Assembly (NCBI RefSeq): GCF_023078375.1
Contig: NZ_CP095554.1
Span: 868,001-932,000, forward strand
DNA from: Roseomonas gilardii subsp. gilardii
GTDB taxonomy: Bacteria; Pseudomonadota; Alphaproteobacteria; Acetobacterales; Acetobacteraceae
Length of the DNA: 64,000 nucleotides
Direction: 5' to 3'
Shown one piece after another: positions 44,531-53,940 of this stretch. The notes under the pieces are model-generated. The model saw only the letters and a program-made list of their open reading frames with translations. It was not told the origin of the DNA and did no database searches. Numbering within the stretch: the first letter of the stretch is position 1; each line of letters starts with the position of its first letter. Position numbers and translations under genes: made by a program.

Positions 44531-45941
44531 CCGGCAGCACCCCGCGCCCGGCTGAACCCCGGGGGCGAGGTGCTGCCTCGCCTCCAGAACCCCGGTTCAG
44601 CCTGCCGCCGCCATCACATGAGTCCTGGCGGCAGGGGGAGCCGTCGATCAGGCGCTTGTAGCGGAAGGGCGTCGGATCGACGATCGGCGCGTCGCCCGCC
44701 ACCAGATCCGCCGCCAGCCTGCCGGCCCCCGGCCCGATGCCGAAGCCATGGCCGCTGTAGCCGGTGGAGAGGGTCAGGCCGGGCAGCTTCTCCACCGGAG
44801 AGATCACCGGCACCGCATCGGGCATGAAGTCGATCCAGCCGCCCCAGGCATTCTTCATCCGGATCCCCGCCAGGGCCGGATAGGCTTCCACGAGCTGCTT
44901 CAGCGCCTCATCCACCGTGCCGATATCGGGTGCGGGGTCGAAGACGCGCATGCGCTCGAAGGGGGTGGGCTTGTCCGTGCTCCAGCGGCCCAGCGCCTCC
45001 GGCCCTTCCAGGAAGGAGCGGCCGATGCTGATCTTCACGCCGCCCGCGCGCCGCTTCTGGAAGGCCGGCCAGAACTTGCGGGCGTAGCGTAGCCCCTGCG
45101 GCGTCAGCTCCACCAGTCCGCGCCCGCGGATGGAGACGGTGTAGCCTCCATCCAGCCGCCGCCGGATGACGAAGCCCGGGGTGGAGAGGCCGCCCGCCGT
45201 CACCTCCGGTGCCTCGGTGGTGGAAAAGGCGGTGGAGCGCGCCCCGGCCTGCGGCAGGTCGATGCCCAGGCTTCGGCAGAACATCGAGGACCAGGCACCG
45301 CCGGCGAGCAGCACGGCCTGGGTGCGGATCGTGCCCTTCTCGGTGACCACCGCCGAGACGCGCCCGCCCTGGGTTTCCAGCCCGCGCGCGGCGCAGCCCT
45401 GGTGGATGGTGACGCCCCGCCGCCGCGCCGCCTCGGCCAAGGCGGGGGCCGCCTTGGAGGGTTCGGCCCGGCCATCGGTCGGCGAATGCACGCCGCCGAT
45501 CCACGTCTTCGTGCAGCCCGGCGTCAGCGCATTCGCTTCCTCGGCGGTCAGCATCCGGCTGTGCACCTGGTATTCGCGGGCGAGGTTCGACCACTCCTCC
45601 CATTCGTCCAGGTCGGACTGCTTGTCCGTGGTGTAGATCAGCCCGGTGCGGCGGAAGCTGACATCGGCGCCGATCTCCTCGCTCAGCCGTCCCCAGAGCT
45701 CCAGGCTGTACTTGATCAGCGGCAATTCCCGCTCGTCGCGATTCTGCTGCCGGCACCAGCCCCAGTTGCGGCTGGACTGCTCGCCCGCGATCACGCCCTT
45801 CTCGATCAGCGCGACCGAGTGCCCCTTCCCGGCGAGGTGCCAGGCCGCGGAAACGCCGGCGATGCCGCCGCCGATCACCACCACATCGGCGGCCTCCGGC
45901 AGCTTCGGGTCACTCTGGACTTGATCGACGGGCGGCGACAT
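44511..45941 (-). CDS. FAD-dependent amine oxidoreductase (DAO family), C-terminus frameshifted
   Basis: From ATG 45941 the protein has the FAD motif VVVIGGGIAGVSAAWHLA, EQSSRNWGWCRQQNRDERE, and the DAO-fold C-terminal block LSTGYSGHGFGIGPGAGRLAADL, giving about 440 family-like residues. At LIDGSP the frame goes to CRQDSCDGGG and runs to 44511 as non-family sequence. One more G in the GGGGG run 44634-44638 would give LIDGSPLPPGLM and a stop at 44614-44616, a natural end. It is last in the minus-strand run after an Opp-type transporter, so it likely oxidises an imported amino acid, opine or peptide-derived amine. Confidence 0.9.
   Translation of the reverse strand: MSPPVDQVQSDPKLPEAADVVVIGGGIAGVSAAWHLAGKGHSVALIEKGVIAGEQSSRNWGWCRQQNRDERELPLIKYSLELWGRLSEEIGADVSFRRTGLIYTTDKQSDLDEWEEWSNLAREYQVHSRMLTAEEANALTPGCTKTWIGGVHSPTDGRAEPSKAAPALAEAARRRGVTIHQGCAARGLETQGGRVSAVVTEKGTIRTQAVLLAGGAWSSMFCRSLGIDLPQAGARSTAFSTTEAPEVTAGGLSTPGFVIRRRLDGGYTVSIRGRGLVELTPQGLRYARKFWPAFQKRRAGGVKISIGRSFLEGPEALGRWSTDKPTPFERMRVFDPAPDIGTVDEALKQLVEAYPALAGIRMKNAWGGWIDFMPDAVPVISPVEKLPGLTLSTGYSGHGFGIGPGAGRLAADLVAGDAPIVDPTPFRYKRLIDGSPCRQDSCDGGGRLNRGSGGEAAPRPRGSAGRGVLPVSRARR
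44533..44577. terminator. Hairpin between convergent ridA and FAD oxidoreductase genes
   Basis: Perfect 9-bp arms GGCAGCACC (44533-44541) and GGTGCTGCC (44569-44577) with further GC pairing inside. No T tract on either side. Placed between convergent genes, it may act as a bidirectional, factor-assisted terminator. Confidence 0.35.
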
Positions 45942-45984
45942 GGGCGGCGTTGTCCTGGATGCGAGGGAGGAGAAGGGAAAGCCT

Positions 45985-46983
45985 TCAGCCGGCGGCCTGC
46001 AGGCTGAGGTCGTCGCGGATGCAGGCCGTGAGGTGGCCGGGCGTGACCTGCCGCAGCGGCGGCCGCTCCACCGCGCAGGCGGGGAGGGCATAGGGGCAGC
46101 GCGTGCGGAAGGAACAGCCGGACGGCGGGTTCAGCGGGCTCGGCACGTCACCCGTCAGCACGATGCGCTTGCGGCGGCGCGTCGGGTCGGGATTGGGGGC
46201 GGCGGAGAGCAGGGCCTCGGTATAGGGATGGCGCGGCGCGGTGAAGAGCAAGCGCGTTTCCGCGATCTCCACCAGCCGGCCGAGATACATCACCGCCACG
46301 CGGTCGGACATGTGCCCCACCACGGCGAGGTCATGCGCGATGACCAGCATGGTCAGGCCCAGCCGGTCGCGCAGCTCCAGCATCAGGTTCACCACCTGCG
46401 CCTGGATGGAGACGTCGAGCGCGCTCACCGGCTCGTCCGCCACGATGAAGTCCGGGCGCGTCACCAGGGCGCGCGCCAGGCCGATGCGCTGCCGCTGCCC
46501 GCCCGAGAATTCATGCGGGTAGCGCTGTGCGTGCTGCGGCAGCAGGCCGACGAGGCGCAGCGCTTCCTCCACCTTCTCCATCCGCTCCGCCTGCGTCGCG
46601 CCGATGCCGTGGATCTCCAGCGGCGAGGCGACGATCCGCTCCACCGTCATGCGCGGGTTCAGCGAGGCATAGGGGTCCTGGAAGACCAGCTGCATCTGCC
46701 GCCGCAGCGGGCGCAGCCGGGCACGCGACAGGGTGGTGATGTCCTCGCCCTTGAAGCGGATGCTGCCCTCGGTCGGCTCCAGCAGGCGCAGCGCGGTGCG
46801 GCCCACCGTGCTCTTGCCCGAGCCGGATTCGCCCACGAGGCTCAGGATCTCCCCCGGGCGGATGGAGAAGGAGAGCCCGTCGATGGCGCGAAGCTGCTGC
46901 CGCCCCCGTCCGAAGAGCCCGCCGCCCACCGGGAAATGCTTGCGGAGGTCCCGCACCTCCAGCAGCGGTGCCGTCGCGCTCAT
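45985..46983 (-). CDS. Dipeptide/oligopeptide ABC transporter ATPase (OppF/DppF-like)
   Basis: 332 residues. Walker [11 protein letters not shown]-loop region [15 protein letters not shown], signature FSGGQRQR and Walker [12 protein letters not shown]; the C-terminal oligopeptide domain has [19 protein letters not shown], whose cysteines often hold an iron-sulfur cluster in this family. Its ATG overlaps the stop of the OppD-like gene. Works with OppD to drive the permease pair. Confidence 0.96.
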   Translation of the reverse strand: MSATAPLLEVRDLRKHFPVGGGLFGRGRQQLRAIDGLSFSIRPGEILSLVGESGSGKSTVGRTALRLLEPTEGSIRFKGEDITTLSRARLRPLRRQMQLVFQDPYASLNPRMTVERIVASPLEIHGIGATQAERMEKVEEALRLVGLLPQHAQRYPHEFSGGQRQRIGLARALVTRPDFIVADEPVSALDVSIQAQVVNLMLELRDRLGLTMLVIAHDLAVVGHMSDRVAVMYLGRLVEIAETRLLFTAPRHPYTEALLSAAPNPDPTRRRKRIVLTGDVPSPLNPPSGCSFRTRCPYALPACAVERPPLRQVTPGHLTACIRDDLSLQAAG

Positions 46984-48086
46984 GCGGCATCCTCCGGCGT
47001 GCCGTGGCCAGCCCCTTGGCCAGCGAGCGTTCCCGCCAGTGCGCGCCAGCGGAAGCAGCGGCTCAGATGCCCGCCGCCGGTTTCCTCCAGCGGCGGCACC
47101 GCGCGGTCGCAGGGATCGGGCAGGTGGTAGGCGCAGCGCGGGGCGAAGGCGCAGCCCGGTGGCGGCTGGCGCGGATCGGGCACCTGCCCGGGAATGGCGA
47201 AGAGCGGCTCGCTGCGCTGCCCCGCGAGGTCGAGGCGCGGCACGGAGCGCATCAGCCCGGCGGTATAGGGTATGCGCGGGCTCTGGAAGAGCGGCAGCAG
47301 GTCGGCCTGCTCCACCACCCGCCCCCCGTACATCACCATCACCCGATCCGCGATTTCCGCCACCACGCCGAGATTGTGGGTGATGAAGATCATCGCCATG
47401 CCCGTCTGCTTCTGCAGCCGGGCAAGGAGTTCCAGGATCTGCGCCTGGATGGTGACGTCCAGCGCCGTGGTCGGCTCGTCGGCGATCAGCAGCTCCGGCC
47501 CGCAGGACAGCGCCATGGCGATCATCGCCCGCTGCCGCATGCCGCCGGAAAGCTGGTGCGGATAGGCGGAGAGGCGGCGCCGGGGATCGGGGATGCCCAC
47601 GAGGTCCAGCAGCTCCGCCGCCCGGTCCTCGGCGGCACGGCGGGAGATCCTCTCGTGAAAGCGGATCGCCTCCGCGATCTGCGCGCCGATCGTGTGCACC
47701 GGGTTGAAGGAAGTCATCGGCTCCTGGAAGACCATGGCGACCCTGGCGGTGCGCATCGCCCGCATCTCCTCCTCCGGCAGGCCGAGGAGATCCACCATGC
47801 CGCCACCCTTCCGCCGCAGCAGCACCTGCCCTTCCACCCGGCAGGCGGGGGCGGGCGGCGTCAGGCGCAGCAGGGCCAGGCTGGTGACGCTCTTGCCAGA
47901 GCCGGACTCCCCGACCAGCGCCAGGGTCTCGCCCCGGCGCACCTCGAAGGACACGTCCTGCACCGCCGGCAGGGCGCCGAAGCGGACGCCGAGCCCGCGC
48001 ACCTCCAGCACGTTCTCCGGCACGTTCTCCGGCGCCGGGGCCGTGCCGGCATCCGGCGTGCCGGCGAGATCGACCACCGCCGTCAC
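46980..48086 (-). CDS. Dipeptide/oligopeptide ABC transporter ATPase (OppD/DppD-like)
   Basis: 368 residues from a GTG at 48086, whose GTGA overlaps the stop codon of the OppC-like gene. Walker [25 protein letters not shown], signature LSGGMRQR, Walker [13 protein letters not shown], and the C-terminal cysteine motif [15 protein letters not shown] short [19 protein letters not shown] segment precedes the ATPase core. Overlapping ends on both sides show tight coupling within the operon. Confidence 0.95.
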   Translation of the reverse strand: MTAVVDLAGTPDAGTAPAPENVPENVLEVRGLGVRFGALPAVQDVSFEVRRGETLALVGESGSGKSVTSLALLRLTPPAPACRVEGQVLLRRKGGGMVDLLGLPEEEMRAMRTARVAMVFQEPMTSFNPVHTIGAQIAEAIRFHERISRRAAEDRAAELLDLVGIPDPRRRLSAYPHQLSGGMRQRAMIAMALSCGPELLIADEPTTALDVTIQAQILELLARLQKQTGMAMIFITHNLGVVAEIADRVMVMYGGRVVEQADLLPLFQSPRIPYTAGLMRSVPRLDLAGQRSEPLFAIPGQVPDPRQPPPGCAFAPRCAYHLPDPCDRAVPPLEETGGGHLSRCFRWRALAGTLAGQGAGHGTPEDAA

Positions 48087-48970
48087 CGCCCCGCCGCCCG
48101 CGGGTCCAGCGCATCGCGCAGCCCGTCGCCCAGGAAGTTGAAGCAGGTCACCGTCAGCGCGATCACCGCCCCGGGGATGATGGCGAGCCAGGGCGCGCTG
48201 CCGAGATAGGTCTGCGCGTTGTCGAGCATGTTGCCCCAGCTCGGCGTCGGCGGCTGGATGCCATAGCCCAGGAAGCTGATATAGGATTCCGCCAGGATCG
48301 CATGCGCGACGTTCAGCGTGGCCGAGACCACGATCGGCGCCAGCGCGTTGGGCAGCAGCTCCCGCAGCATGATCCGTGCATCGCCCGCGCCGCTCGCCTC
48401 CGCCGCCACGGCGAAGTCGCGCTCGCGTAGCGCGCGGATCTGTGCCTCCACGATGCGCGCCACCTCCATCCACGCGGTCAGCGCGATCAGGATGATGATG
48501 CTCACCACGTCCGGCTGCACGAAGGCCGCCAGGGCCAGGAGCAGGAAGATGCTGGGGAAGCAGAGCATCGCATCGACGAAGCGCATCAGCACCGCGCCCA
48601 CCACCCCGCCATAGAAGCCGGCGATGAGCCCGACGCTGATGCCGATCAGCATCGACAGCGCCATGGCGGCGAAGCCCACGGCCAGCGAGATCCGCCCCGC
48701 CATCAGCAGCCGCGCCAGCGTGTCGCGGCCGAGCTGGTCGGTGCCCAGGACATGCGGGCCGGCGAAGGGCGGTGCGAAGCGGGCGCGCAGGTCGATATAG
48801 AGGTCGTCATAGGGCAGCAGATGCGGCCCGAGGACGCAGAGCAGCACCAGCAGCAGGATGGTGACGGCGCCGAACAGCGCCAGCCGGTGCCGCAGGAAGC
48901 GGCGCAGCGCCGGGTTGCCGGAGCGGCGGGCTGGGGTGGCGAGGGCGCCGGCCGTGGCTTCGCTGGGCAT
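48083..48970 (-). CDS. Dipeptide/oligopeptide ABC permease (OppC/DppC-like)
   Basis: 295 residues. Cytoplasmic N-terminus, about six membrane helices, the [17 protein letters not shown] block and the EAA-type coupling loop [20 protein letters not shown], ending [17 protein letters not shown], all typical of the OppC family. Eleven bases after the OppB-like stop. Confidence 0.96.
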   Translation of the reverse strand: MPSEATAGALATPARRSGNPALRRFLRHRLALFGAVTILLLVLLCVLGPHLLPYDDLYIDLRARFAPPFAGPHVLGTDQLGRDTLARLLMAGRISLAVGFAAMALSMLIGISVGLIAGFYGGVVGAVLMRFVDAMLCFPSIFLLLALAAFVQPDVVSIIILIALTAWMEVARIVEAQIRALRERDFAVAAEASGAGDARIMLRELLPNALAPIVVSATLNVAHAILAESYISFLGYGIQPPTPSWGNMLDNAQTYLGSAPWLAIIPGAVIALTVTCFNFLGDGLRDALDPRAAGR

Positions 48971-48981
48971 GGCGCGGCCCC

Positions 48982-49932
48982 CTATTTCAGCCGCAGGCGC
49001 GGATCGGCCACGCCATAGAGCAGGTCCGCCATCAGGCTGCCCAGCAGCACCAGCACCGCGGTGAACATCAGGATGCCCATCACCACCGGATAGTCGCGGT
49101 AGCTGATGGAATCGAGGAAGAGCCGCCCCATGCCCGGCCAGGTGAAGACGGTCTCTGTCACCAGCGCGCCCCCCAGCAGGTTCGGCAGTTGCAGCCCGGC
49201 CATGGTGATCATCGGCAGCAGCGCGTTGCGCACCGTGTGATGCAGCAGGATGCGCCGCTCCGGGATGCCCTTGGCCCGCGCGGTGCGCACGAAATCCTGG
49301 TGCAGCACGTCGATCATGGAGGAACGCATGTAGCGGCTCCAGATCGCGGTGGAGACCAGGGCCAGCACCAGGGAGGGCGCGATCAGGTGGTGCAGCTGGT
49401 CGAGGAGGGAGCCGTCGCCCATCGTGTAGCGGTTGCCTGCCGGCAGGATGTCGAGATGCACCGAGAAGAGGAAGATGACCACCAGCCCGAACCAGAAGGT
49501 CGGGATGGAGAGTGCCACCATCGAGCCCACCGTCACCAGCATGTCGAAGAAGGAGTAGCGCCGGATCGCGCTGAGCACACCGAGCCAGCAGCCCAGCAGC
49601 ATGGCGATCAGCGTGGAAGTGACCATCAGCTCCAGCGTCGCGCCGAGATGCGAGCCGATCACGGCGAGCACGGGCTGCTGGTCGCGGTAGGAGCGGCCCC
49701 AGTCGCCCGTCAGCATCCGCCCCAGCCATTCCAGGTACTGCACCGGCAGGGGGCGGTCGAGGCCGAGCTGGCGCTCGACCCGGGCGATGTCCTCCGGCGA
49801 CATCTCGCCGCCCGACATGAACTGCGACATCGGCCCGCCGGGTGCCAAATGCAGGATGGCGAAGCCGATCATCGAAACCAGCAGCAGCAGGACCAGCGAC
49901 TGCAGCAGGCGCAGGGTGAGGTAGCGCCTCAT
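48982..49932 (-). CDS. Dipeptide/oligopeptide ABC permease (OppB/DppB-like)
   Basis: 316 residues. The N-terminal helix, LAPGGPMSQFMSGGEMSPED and GLDRPLPVQYLEWLGRMLTGDWG blocks and the coupling loop ARAKGIPERRILLHHTVRNAL are typical of OppB, with six helices. Second gene of the operon, 32 bases after the binding-protein stop. Confidence 0.96.
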   Translation of the reverse strand: MRRYLTLRLLQSLVLLLLVSMIGFAILHLAPGGPMSQFMSGGEMSPEDIARVERQLGLDRPLPVQYLEWLGRMLTGDWGRSYRDQQPVLAVIGSHLGATLELMVTSTLIAMLLGCWLGVLSAIRRYSFFDMLVTVGSMVALSIPTFWFGLVVIFLFSVHLDILPAGNRYTMGDGSLLDQLHHLIAPSLVLALVSTAIWSRYMRSSMIDVLHQDFVRTARAKGIPERRILLHHTVRNALLPMITMAGLQLPNLLGGALVTETVFTWPGMGRLFLDSISYRDYPVVMGILMFTAVLVLLGSLMADLLYGVADPRLRLK

Positions 49933-49964
49933 CGGGTGCCGCCCCCCGTCTCAGCCCCCACTGC

Positions 49965-51620
49965 TCAGCGGGCCCAGTACCAGGTGGCCATGTTCCAGCA
50001 ATTGGACTGCACGTTGATGTTCGGCTTGTAGCCGATCAGCCCTTCCTTGAGCCCCTCCACCGGCGCGGGCTGGTAGATCGGCAGGATCGCCAGGTCGTCG
50101 CGCACCAGGGCCTGCACCTTCTGGTAGGCGGCGCGGCGCTCCTCGCGGTCGAAGGTGGTGGTGGCTTCCTCCAGGAGCCTGTCCACCTCCGGATTGGAAT
50201 ACTGCATGGTGTTGTAGCCGGCGCCGCCCTTGGCGGGGATGGCCTTGCTGCTGAAGCGGAAGGCGCAGTCCGGGTCGTTGCCCGTCTGGTAGGTGGCCGA
50301 GACCAGCACCGACTGGTACTTCGACATGGTGAAGAAATCGCCCCAGATCACCGCCGCCGGCATGTTGGCGATCTTCATCGAGATGCCGATATTCTGCCAG
50401 TCCTGCGCCAGGAGCTGCTGCACCTGTTCGCGCAGCGGGTTGCCGGCGGTGGTGGAGGAGTTGAACTCCAGCCGCACGCCGTTCTTCTCGCGGATGCCGC
50501 GGGCGCCGCGCTTCCATCCCGCCTCGTCGAGCATCTTGTTGGCGGCGGCCGGGTCGTAGCGATGCGTCGGCAGGTCCGCGTTGAAGGCCCAGGACTGGCG
50601 CGGATAGAAGGATTCCGTGGGCTTGGGCAGGCCGTAATAGACGATGTCCGTGATCGCCTGCTTGTTGATCCCGTGATACAGCGCCTGCCGCACCGTCTTG
50701 TCGGCGAGCGCGGGGAATTCCAGGTTCGGCGCGATCGCCTCCACCTGTTGGCTGGGATTCACCGAGAGCACGAGGCCCTTCAGCTTCTTCGCTTCCTCGT
50801 AGAAATTCGCGAGGATGCCCTGGATGCTGGCATGGTCGATCTGGCCGGTGCGGAACTGGGTGTAGAGCACTGTCAGGTCCGGGATGTACTTGAAGACCAC
50901 CCGCTCCAGATACGGGCCCGTGCCGTGGTACCTGGTGTTGGCGAGCAGGGTCAGGTGGTCGCCCGGCACGCGCTCCCCCCAGCGGAAGGGGCCGGTGCCG
51001 ACCGGCGCGTTGACGAAGGGCGCGGTGTTGGGATCGGAGGCCGAGGCGAGCAGGTGCTTCGGCACGATGAAGGTCCAGGCCAGCAGCGACAGATAGGGCG
51101 AATACGCCTTCTCCATCCGCCAGGAGATCTCGTGCGGCCCCTTGATCGCGATGTCGCGGACCAGATTGGCGCCCAGCCGTGTCCGCGCCCGGAAGGCCGG
51201 ATTGTTCAGCAGGTCGATGGTGAACTTCACATCCTCGGCGGTGAAGGGCGTGCCGTCATGCCAGGTGACGCCCTCCTTCAGCTTGATCGTCCAGGACAGG
51301 CCGTCCCTGGAGATGCCGCCATTCTCGACGGAGGGGACTTCCTTCGCCAGGGCCGGCGTCAGGTTGCCTTCGGCATCGACGCCCCAGAGCGGGTCGAAGA
51401 GGCTCCACCAGACGCCCTGGTCCACCTCGATGGCCGGCATCAGCGGGTTGAAGACGGTGGGTTCCTGCGACAGGCCGACCACCACCTGTCCACGCGGCGC
51501 GGAAGGCGGTGGCGGGACGTTCTGCGCCCGCGCGCCGGCAAAAGCGAAAGGCATCGCGGCGCCCGCTCCGAGAAGGATGCGGCGCGGTAGGCCAAGGCTG
51601 TTTTCGCGCGAGCGAGACAT
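49965..51620 (-). CDS. Peptide-type ABC substrate-binding protein (family 5)
   Basis: 551 residues. Twin-arginine-like signal (GLPRRILLGAGAAMPFAFAG, mature near ARAQN). The SBP_bac_5 pattern is complete: GQVVVGLSQEPTVFNPL, WTIKLKEGVTWHDGTPFTAED, VGTGPFRW, VRQALYHGINKQAI and AILPIYQPAPVEG. First gene of an Opp-type importer operon ending in an FAD amine oxidoreductase, so the ligand may be an opine or modified amino acid rather than plain peptides. Transcribed away from the FAD monooxygenase gene. Confidence 0.95.
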   Translation of the reverse strand: MSRSRENSLGLPRRILLGAGAAMPFAFAGARAQNVPPPPSAPRGQVVVGLSQEPTVFNPLMPAIEVDQGVWWSLFDPLWGVDAEGNLTPALAKEVPSVENGGISRDGLSWTIKLKEGVTWHDGTPFTAEDVKFTIDLLNNPAFRARTRLGANLVRDIAIKGPHEISWRMEKAYSPYLSLLAWTFIVPKHLLASASDPNTAPFVNAPVGTGPFRWGERVPGDHLTLLANTRYHGTGPYLERVVFKYIPDLTVLYTQFRTGQIDHASIQGILANFYEEAKKLKGLVLSVNPSQQVEAIAPNLEFPALADKTVRQALYHGINKQAITDIVYYGLPKPTESFYPRQSWAFNADLPTHRYDPAAANKMLDEAGWKRGARGIREKNGVRLEFNSSTTAGNPLREQVQQLLAQDWQNIGISMKIANMPAAVIWGDFFTMSKYQSVLVSATYQTGNDPDCAFRFSSKAIPAKGGAGYNTMQYSNPEVDRLLEEATTTFDREERRAAYQKVQALVRDDLAILPIYQPAPVEGLKEGLIGYKPNINVQSNCWNMATWYWAR

Positions 51621-51971
51621 GACGGATCCCCATCCGTTGCTTCCGCCGGCGACTGGTCAGGCTCCCGAAAGCTTGGCCGCCTCTTTCCGTTGATCCCTTG
51701 GATAAGAAATCCCGGCCGGCGTTGTTGGAAGCGAGCTTGGGCGTGATGCCGCAGGACTGTCAATCCGAGCACGCCGTGGAATTCCGCCCTGACGGGGCAA
51801 GCGCCGGAAGCTTTCCGCCCACTTTTCAGTCCATGCGCCCACATCGTCGGCATCTGCGCAAAGTGAAAACAGGCTTGACCGGGAAGCGCATCATAGAGAA
51901 CATATTTGAACTAATCGATCAAATTTGAAAAAGTCGGCCTCGTGGTTGCGACGTCCCGGAAAGGAGCGGAC
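51621..51971. other. Divergent intergenic region with operator candidate
   Basis: About 350 bases between the Opp operon and the FAD monooxygenase. The last 100 bases before the monooxygenase are AT-richer (AACATATTTGAACTAATCG) and hold an inverted repeat. A TTGACC at 51876-51881 could be a -35 element for the plus strand, but no good -10 sits at the right distance. Confidence 0.5.
51904..51924. promoter_or_regulatory. Inverted repeat, IclR operator candidate
   Basis: ATTTGA and TCAAAT arms separated by 9 bases, 48 bases upstream of the monooxygenase start. IclR regulators bind such AT-rich dyads, and the gene for one overlaps the end of the monooxygenase gene. Inferred. Confidence 0.4.
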
Positions 51972-53117
51972 ATGCCAGGATTCCCCATCGGAATCATCGG
52001 CGGCGGCATTGGCGGCCTCGCCGCCGCCATCGCCTTGCATCAGGCCGGGCACGAGGTCCTGGTCTTCGAGCAGGCGCGCCAGTTCTCCCGCGTCGGCGCC
52101 GACATCAACCTGACGCCCAATGCCGTGCGCGCCCTGGACGGGCTCGGCATCGGCGCGGCGCTGCGCGAGCATGGCGCCCGCCCGACGCATCGCGTCAGCC
52201 GCAACTGGGACACGGGCGAGGAAACCTCCGTCCTGGCCATGTCCGGCGAAGCGGAGGCGAAATACGGCGCCCCGCAGCTCACCCTGCACCGCGCCGACCT
52301 GCTGCGCGCGCTGGAGGCGGCGCTGCCCGCCGAGCGCATCCGCCTCAGCCGGCGCGCGACCGCGATCCGGGAGGACGAGGCGGGCGTGCATCTCGCCTTC
52401 GCCGATGGCACGCAAGCCTGCGTCTCGGCGCTGATCGGCGCGGATGGCATCCATTCCGTGGTGCGCGCCGCCCTGTTCGGCGAGGAGCAGCCGCGCTTCA
52501 CCGGCGTGGTCGCCTATCGCGCCGTGATCCCGCGCGACAGGCTGGACCTGCCCGGGCTCGACCGCTTCACCAAGTGGTGGGGCCCGAATGCCGCGAGCCA
52601 GATCGTCACCTTCCCGATCAGCGCGGGGCGCGAGACCTTCATCTTCGCCACGACACCGCAGGAAAGCTGGCGCGAGGAATCCTGGACCACGCCCGGCAGC
52701 GTCGAGGAGCTGCGCGCCGAATATGCCGGCTACCACCCCGAGGCGCGGGCGCTGCTGGCAGCCTGCGACAGCGTGCTCAAGACCGCGCTTTACGAGCGCG
52801 ATCCGCTGCCCGCCTGGTCGCGCGGCCGCATCACCCTGCTCGGCGATGCCTGCCACCCGATGATGCCCTTCATGGCGCAGGGCGCCGGCATGGCGGTGGA
52901 GGATGCGGTGGTGCTGGCCCGCTGCCTGGACGCGGGCGCCGGCGACATCCCGGCCGCCCTGCGCCGCTACGAGCAGGCGCGCATGGCCCGCACCGCCGAG
53001 ATCCAGGTCGCCTCGCGTGGCAATGCCTGGCTGCGGGCCGGCGGCAATGCGGACTGGGTCTATGGCTATGACGCCTGGACCGTGCCGCTCGACCCCGCGC
53101 CTGCGGCGGCGGCGTGA
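51972..53117 (+). CDS. FAD-dependent monooxygenase (salicylate/3-hydroxybenzoate hydroxylase type)
   Basis: 381 residues. Group A flavoprotein hydroxylase, using NAD(P)H and oxygen to hydroxylate an aromatic acid. The three family marks are present: FAD motif GIIGGGIGGLAAAIAL at residue 7, the DG motif LIGADGIHSVVR, and the GD motif ITLLGDACHPMMPFMAQGAG. The length and the HPMMPFMAQGA block resemble salicylate 1-, 3-hydroxybenzoate 6- and 6-hydroxynicotinate 3-monooxygenases. The following IclR regulator gene overlaps its stop, suggesting inducible aromatic degradation. No ring-cleavage gene is in the window, so the substrate is open. Confidence 0.93.
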   Translation: MPGFPIGIIGGGIGGLAAAIALHQAGHEVLVFEQARQFSRVGADINLTPNAVRALDGLGIGAALREHGARPTHRVSRNWDTGEETSVLAMSGEAEAKYGAPQLTLHRADLLRALEAALPAERIRLSRRATAIREDEAGVHLAFADGTQACVSALIGADGIHSVVRAALFGEEQPRFTGVVAYRAVIPRDRLDLPGLDRFTKWWGPNAASQIVTFPISAGRETFIFATTPQESWREESWTTPGSVEELRAEYAGYHPEARALLAACDSVLKTALYERDPLPAWSRGRITLLGDACHPMMPFMAQGAGMAVEDAVVLARCLDAGAGDIPAALRRYEQARMARTAEIQVASRGNAWLRAGGNADWVYGYDAWTVPLDPAPAAAA

Positions 53118-53935
53118 TGCCGGTCAGGGCTATGGAGGGGGGCACGGAGCAGGCACCGGAACATCTGATCTCTCCGGTGCAGCGGGCCGTCCGGCTGATG
53201 GAATACATCGCGGCGGGCGGCCCGACCGCGAATCTCAGCGAGGCGGCGCGGCGCACCGGCATCAATCGCGCCACGCTGGCGCGGCTGCTGGACACGCTGG
53301 AATACGAAGGCGTGCTGGAACGCGCCCAGGGGGGCGAGTTCCGCCTGGGCCTGCGCTTCCTGGGCCTCGCCGCCTCCGCCCTGGCCTCGCGCGATCTGGT
53401 GTCCCTGGCGCGGCCGGTGCTGGCGCGGCTGGCGGCGGAAACCGGGCTTTCCTCCTATCTCGTCGTGCTCAGCGGCGGGGAGGCGCTCTACCTCGCCCGC
53501 GAGATGCCGGACACGCCGCTGGTCAGCCATATCCGGATCGGCAGCCGCGTGCCGGCGCACCTGACCACGCCGGGCCGCGTGCTGCTCGCGCCGCTGACGC
53601 CGGCCGAACGGCGCGCGCGCCTCGGCCTCGATCCCCTCCCCACCGCCACGCCGCATTCCCCCGCCACGCATGCGGCCCTGGACGCCGTGCTGGCCGAGGA
53701 CACGGCGCGCGGCTGCGCCTGGAGCTTCTCCGCCTATGAGCCCGGCGTGGATTCCTGCGCGGCCGTGGTGCGGGGCCAGGGGGATGGGGCCATTGCCGCG
53801 CTCAGCCTTGCCGGGCCCGCCGCGCAGTTCGGTCGTGCGGCGTTCCGGGCGGAGGTGGAGCGACAGGTGAAGGGTGCGGCGGCGGAACTGTCGCGGCTGA
53901 TGGGGGCCGGCGCTGGCGCCGCGCGAGAGGTTTGA
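53117..53935 (+). CDS. IclR-family transcriptional regulator
   Basis: 272 residues from ATG 53117, which overlaps the monooxygenase stop (TGATG). N-terminal winged helix (ISPVQRAVRLMEYIAAGG, then LSEAARRTGINRATLARLL) and C-terminal effector domain (GLSSYLVVLSGGEALYLAREM; SRVPAHLTTPGRVLLA). Likely controls the monooxygenase in response to its aromatic substrate. The inverted repeat at 51904-51924 is a candidate site. Confidence 0.94.
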   Translation: MPVRAMEGGTEQAPEHLISPVQRAVRLMEYIAAGGPTANLSEAARRTGINRATLARLLDTLEYEGVLERAQGGEFRLGLRFLGLAASALASRDLVSLARPVLARLAAETGLSSYLVVLSGGEALYLAREMPDTPLVSHIRIGSRVPAHLTTPGRVLLAPLTPAERRARLGLDPLPTATPHSPATHAALDAVLAEDTARGCAWSFSAYEPGVDSCAAVVRGQGDGAIAALSLAGPAAQFGRAAFRAEVERQVKGAAAELSRLMGAGAGAAREV

Positions 53936-53940
53936 GAATC

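Noticed and set aside
51698-51928. A 76-codon plus-strand frame upstream of the FAD monooxygenase
   Set aside because: No ribosome site, no recognisable features, and it overlaps the AT-rich promoter region and inverted repeat.
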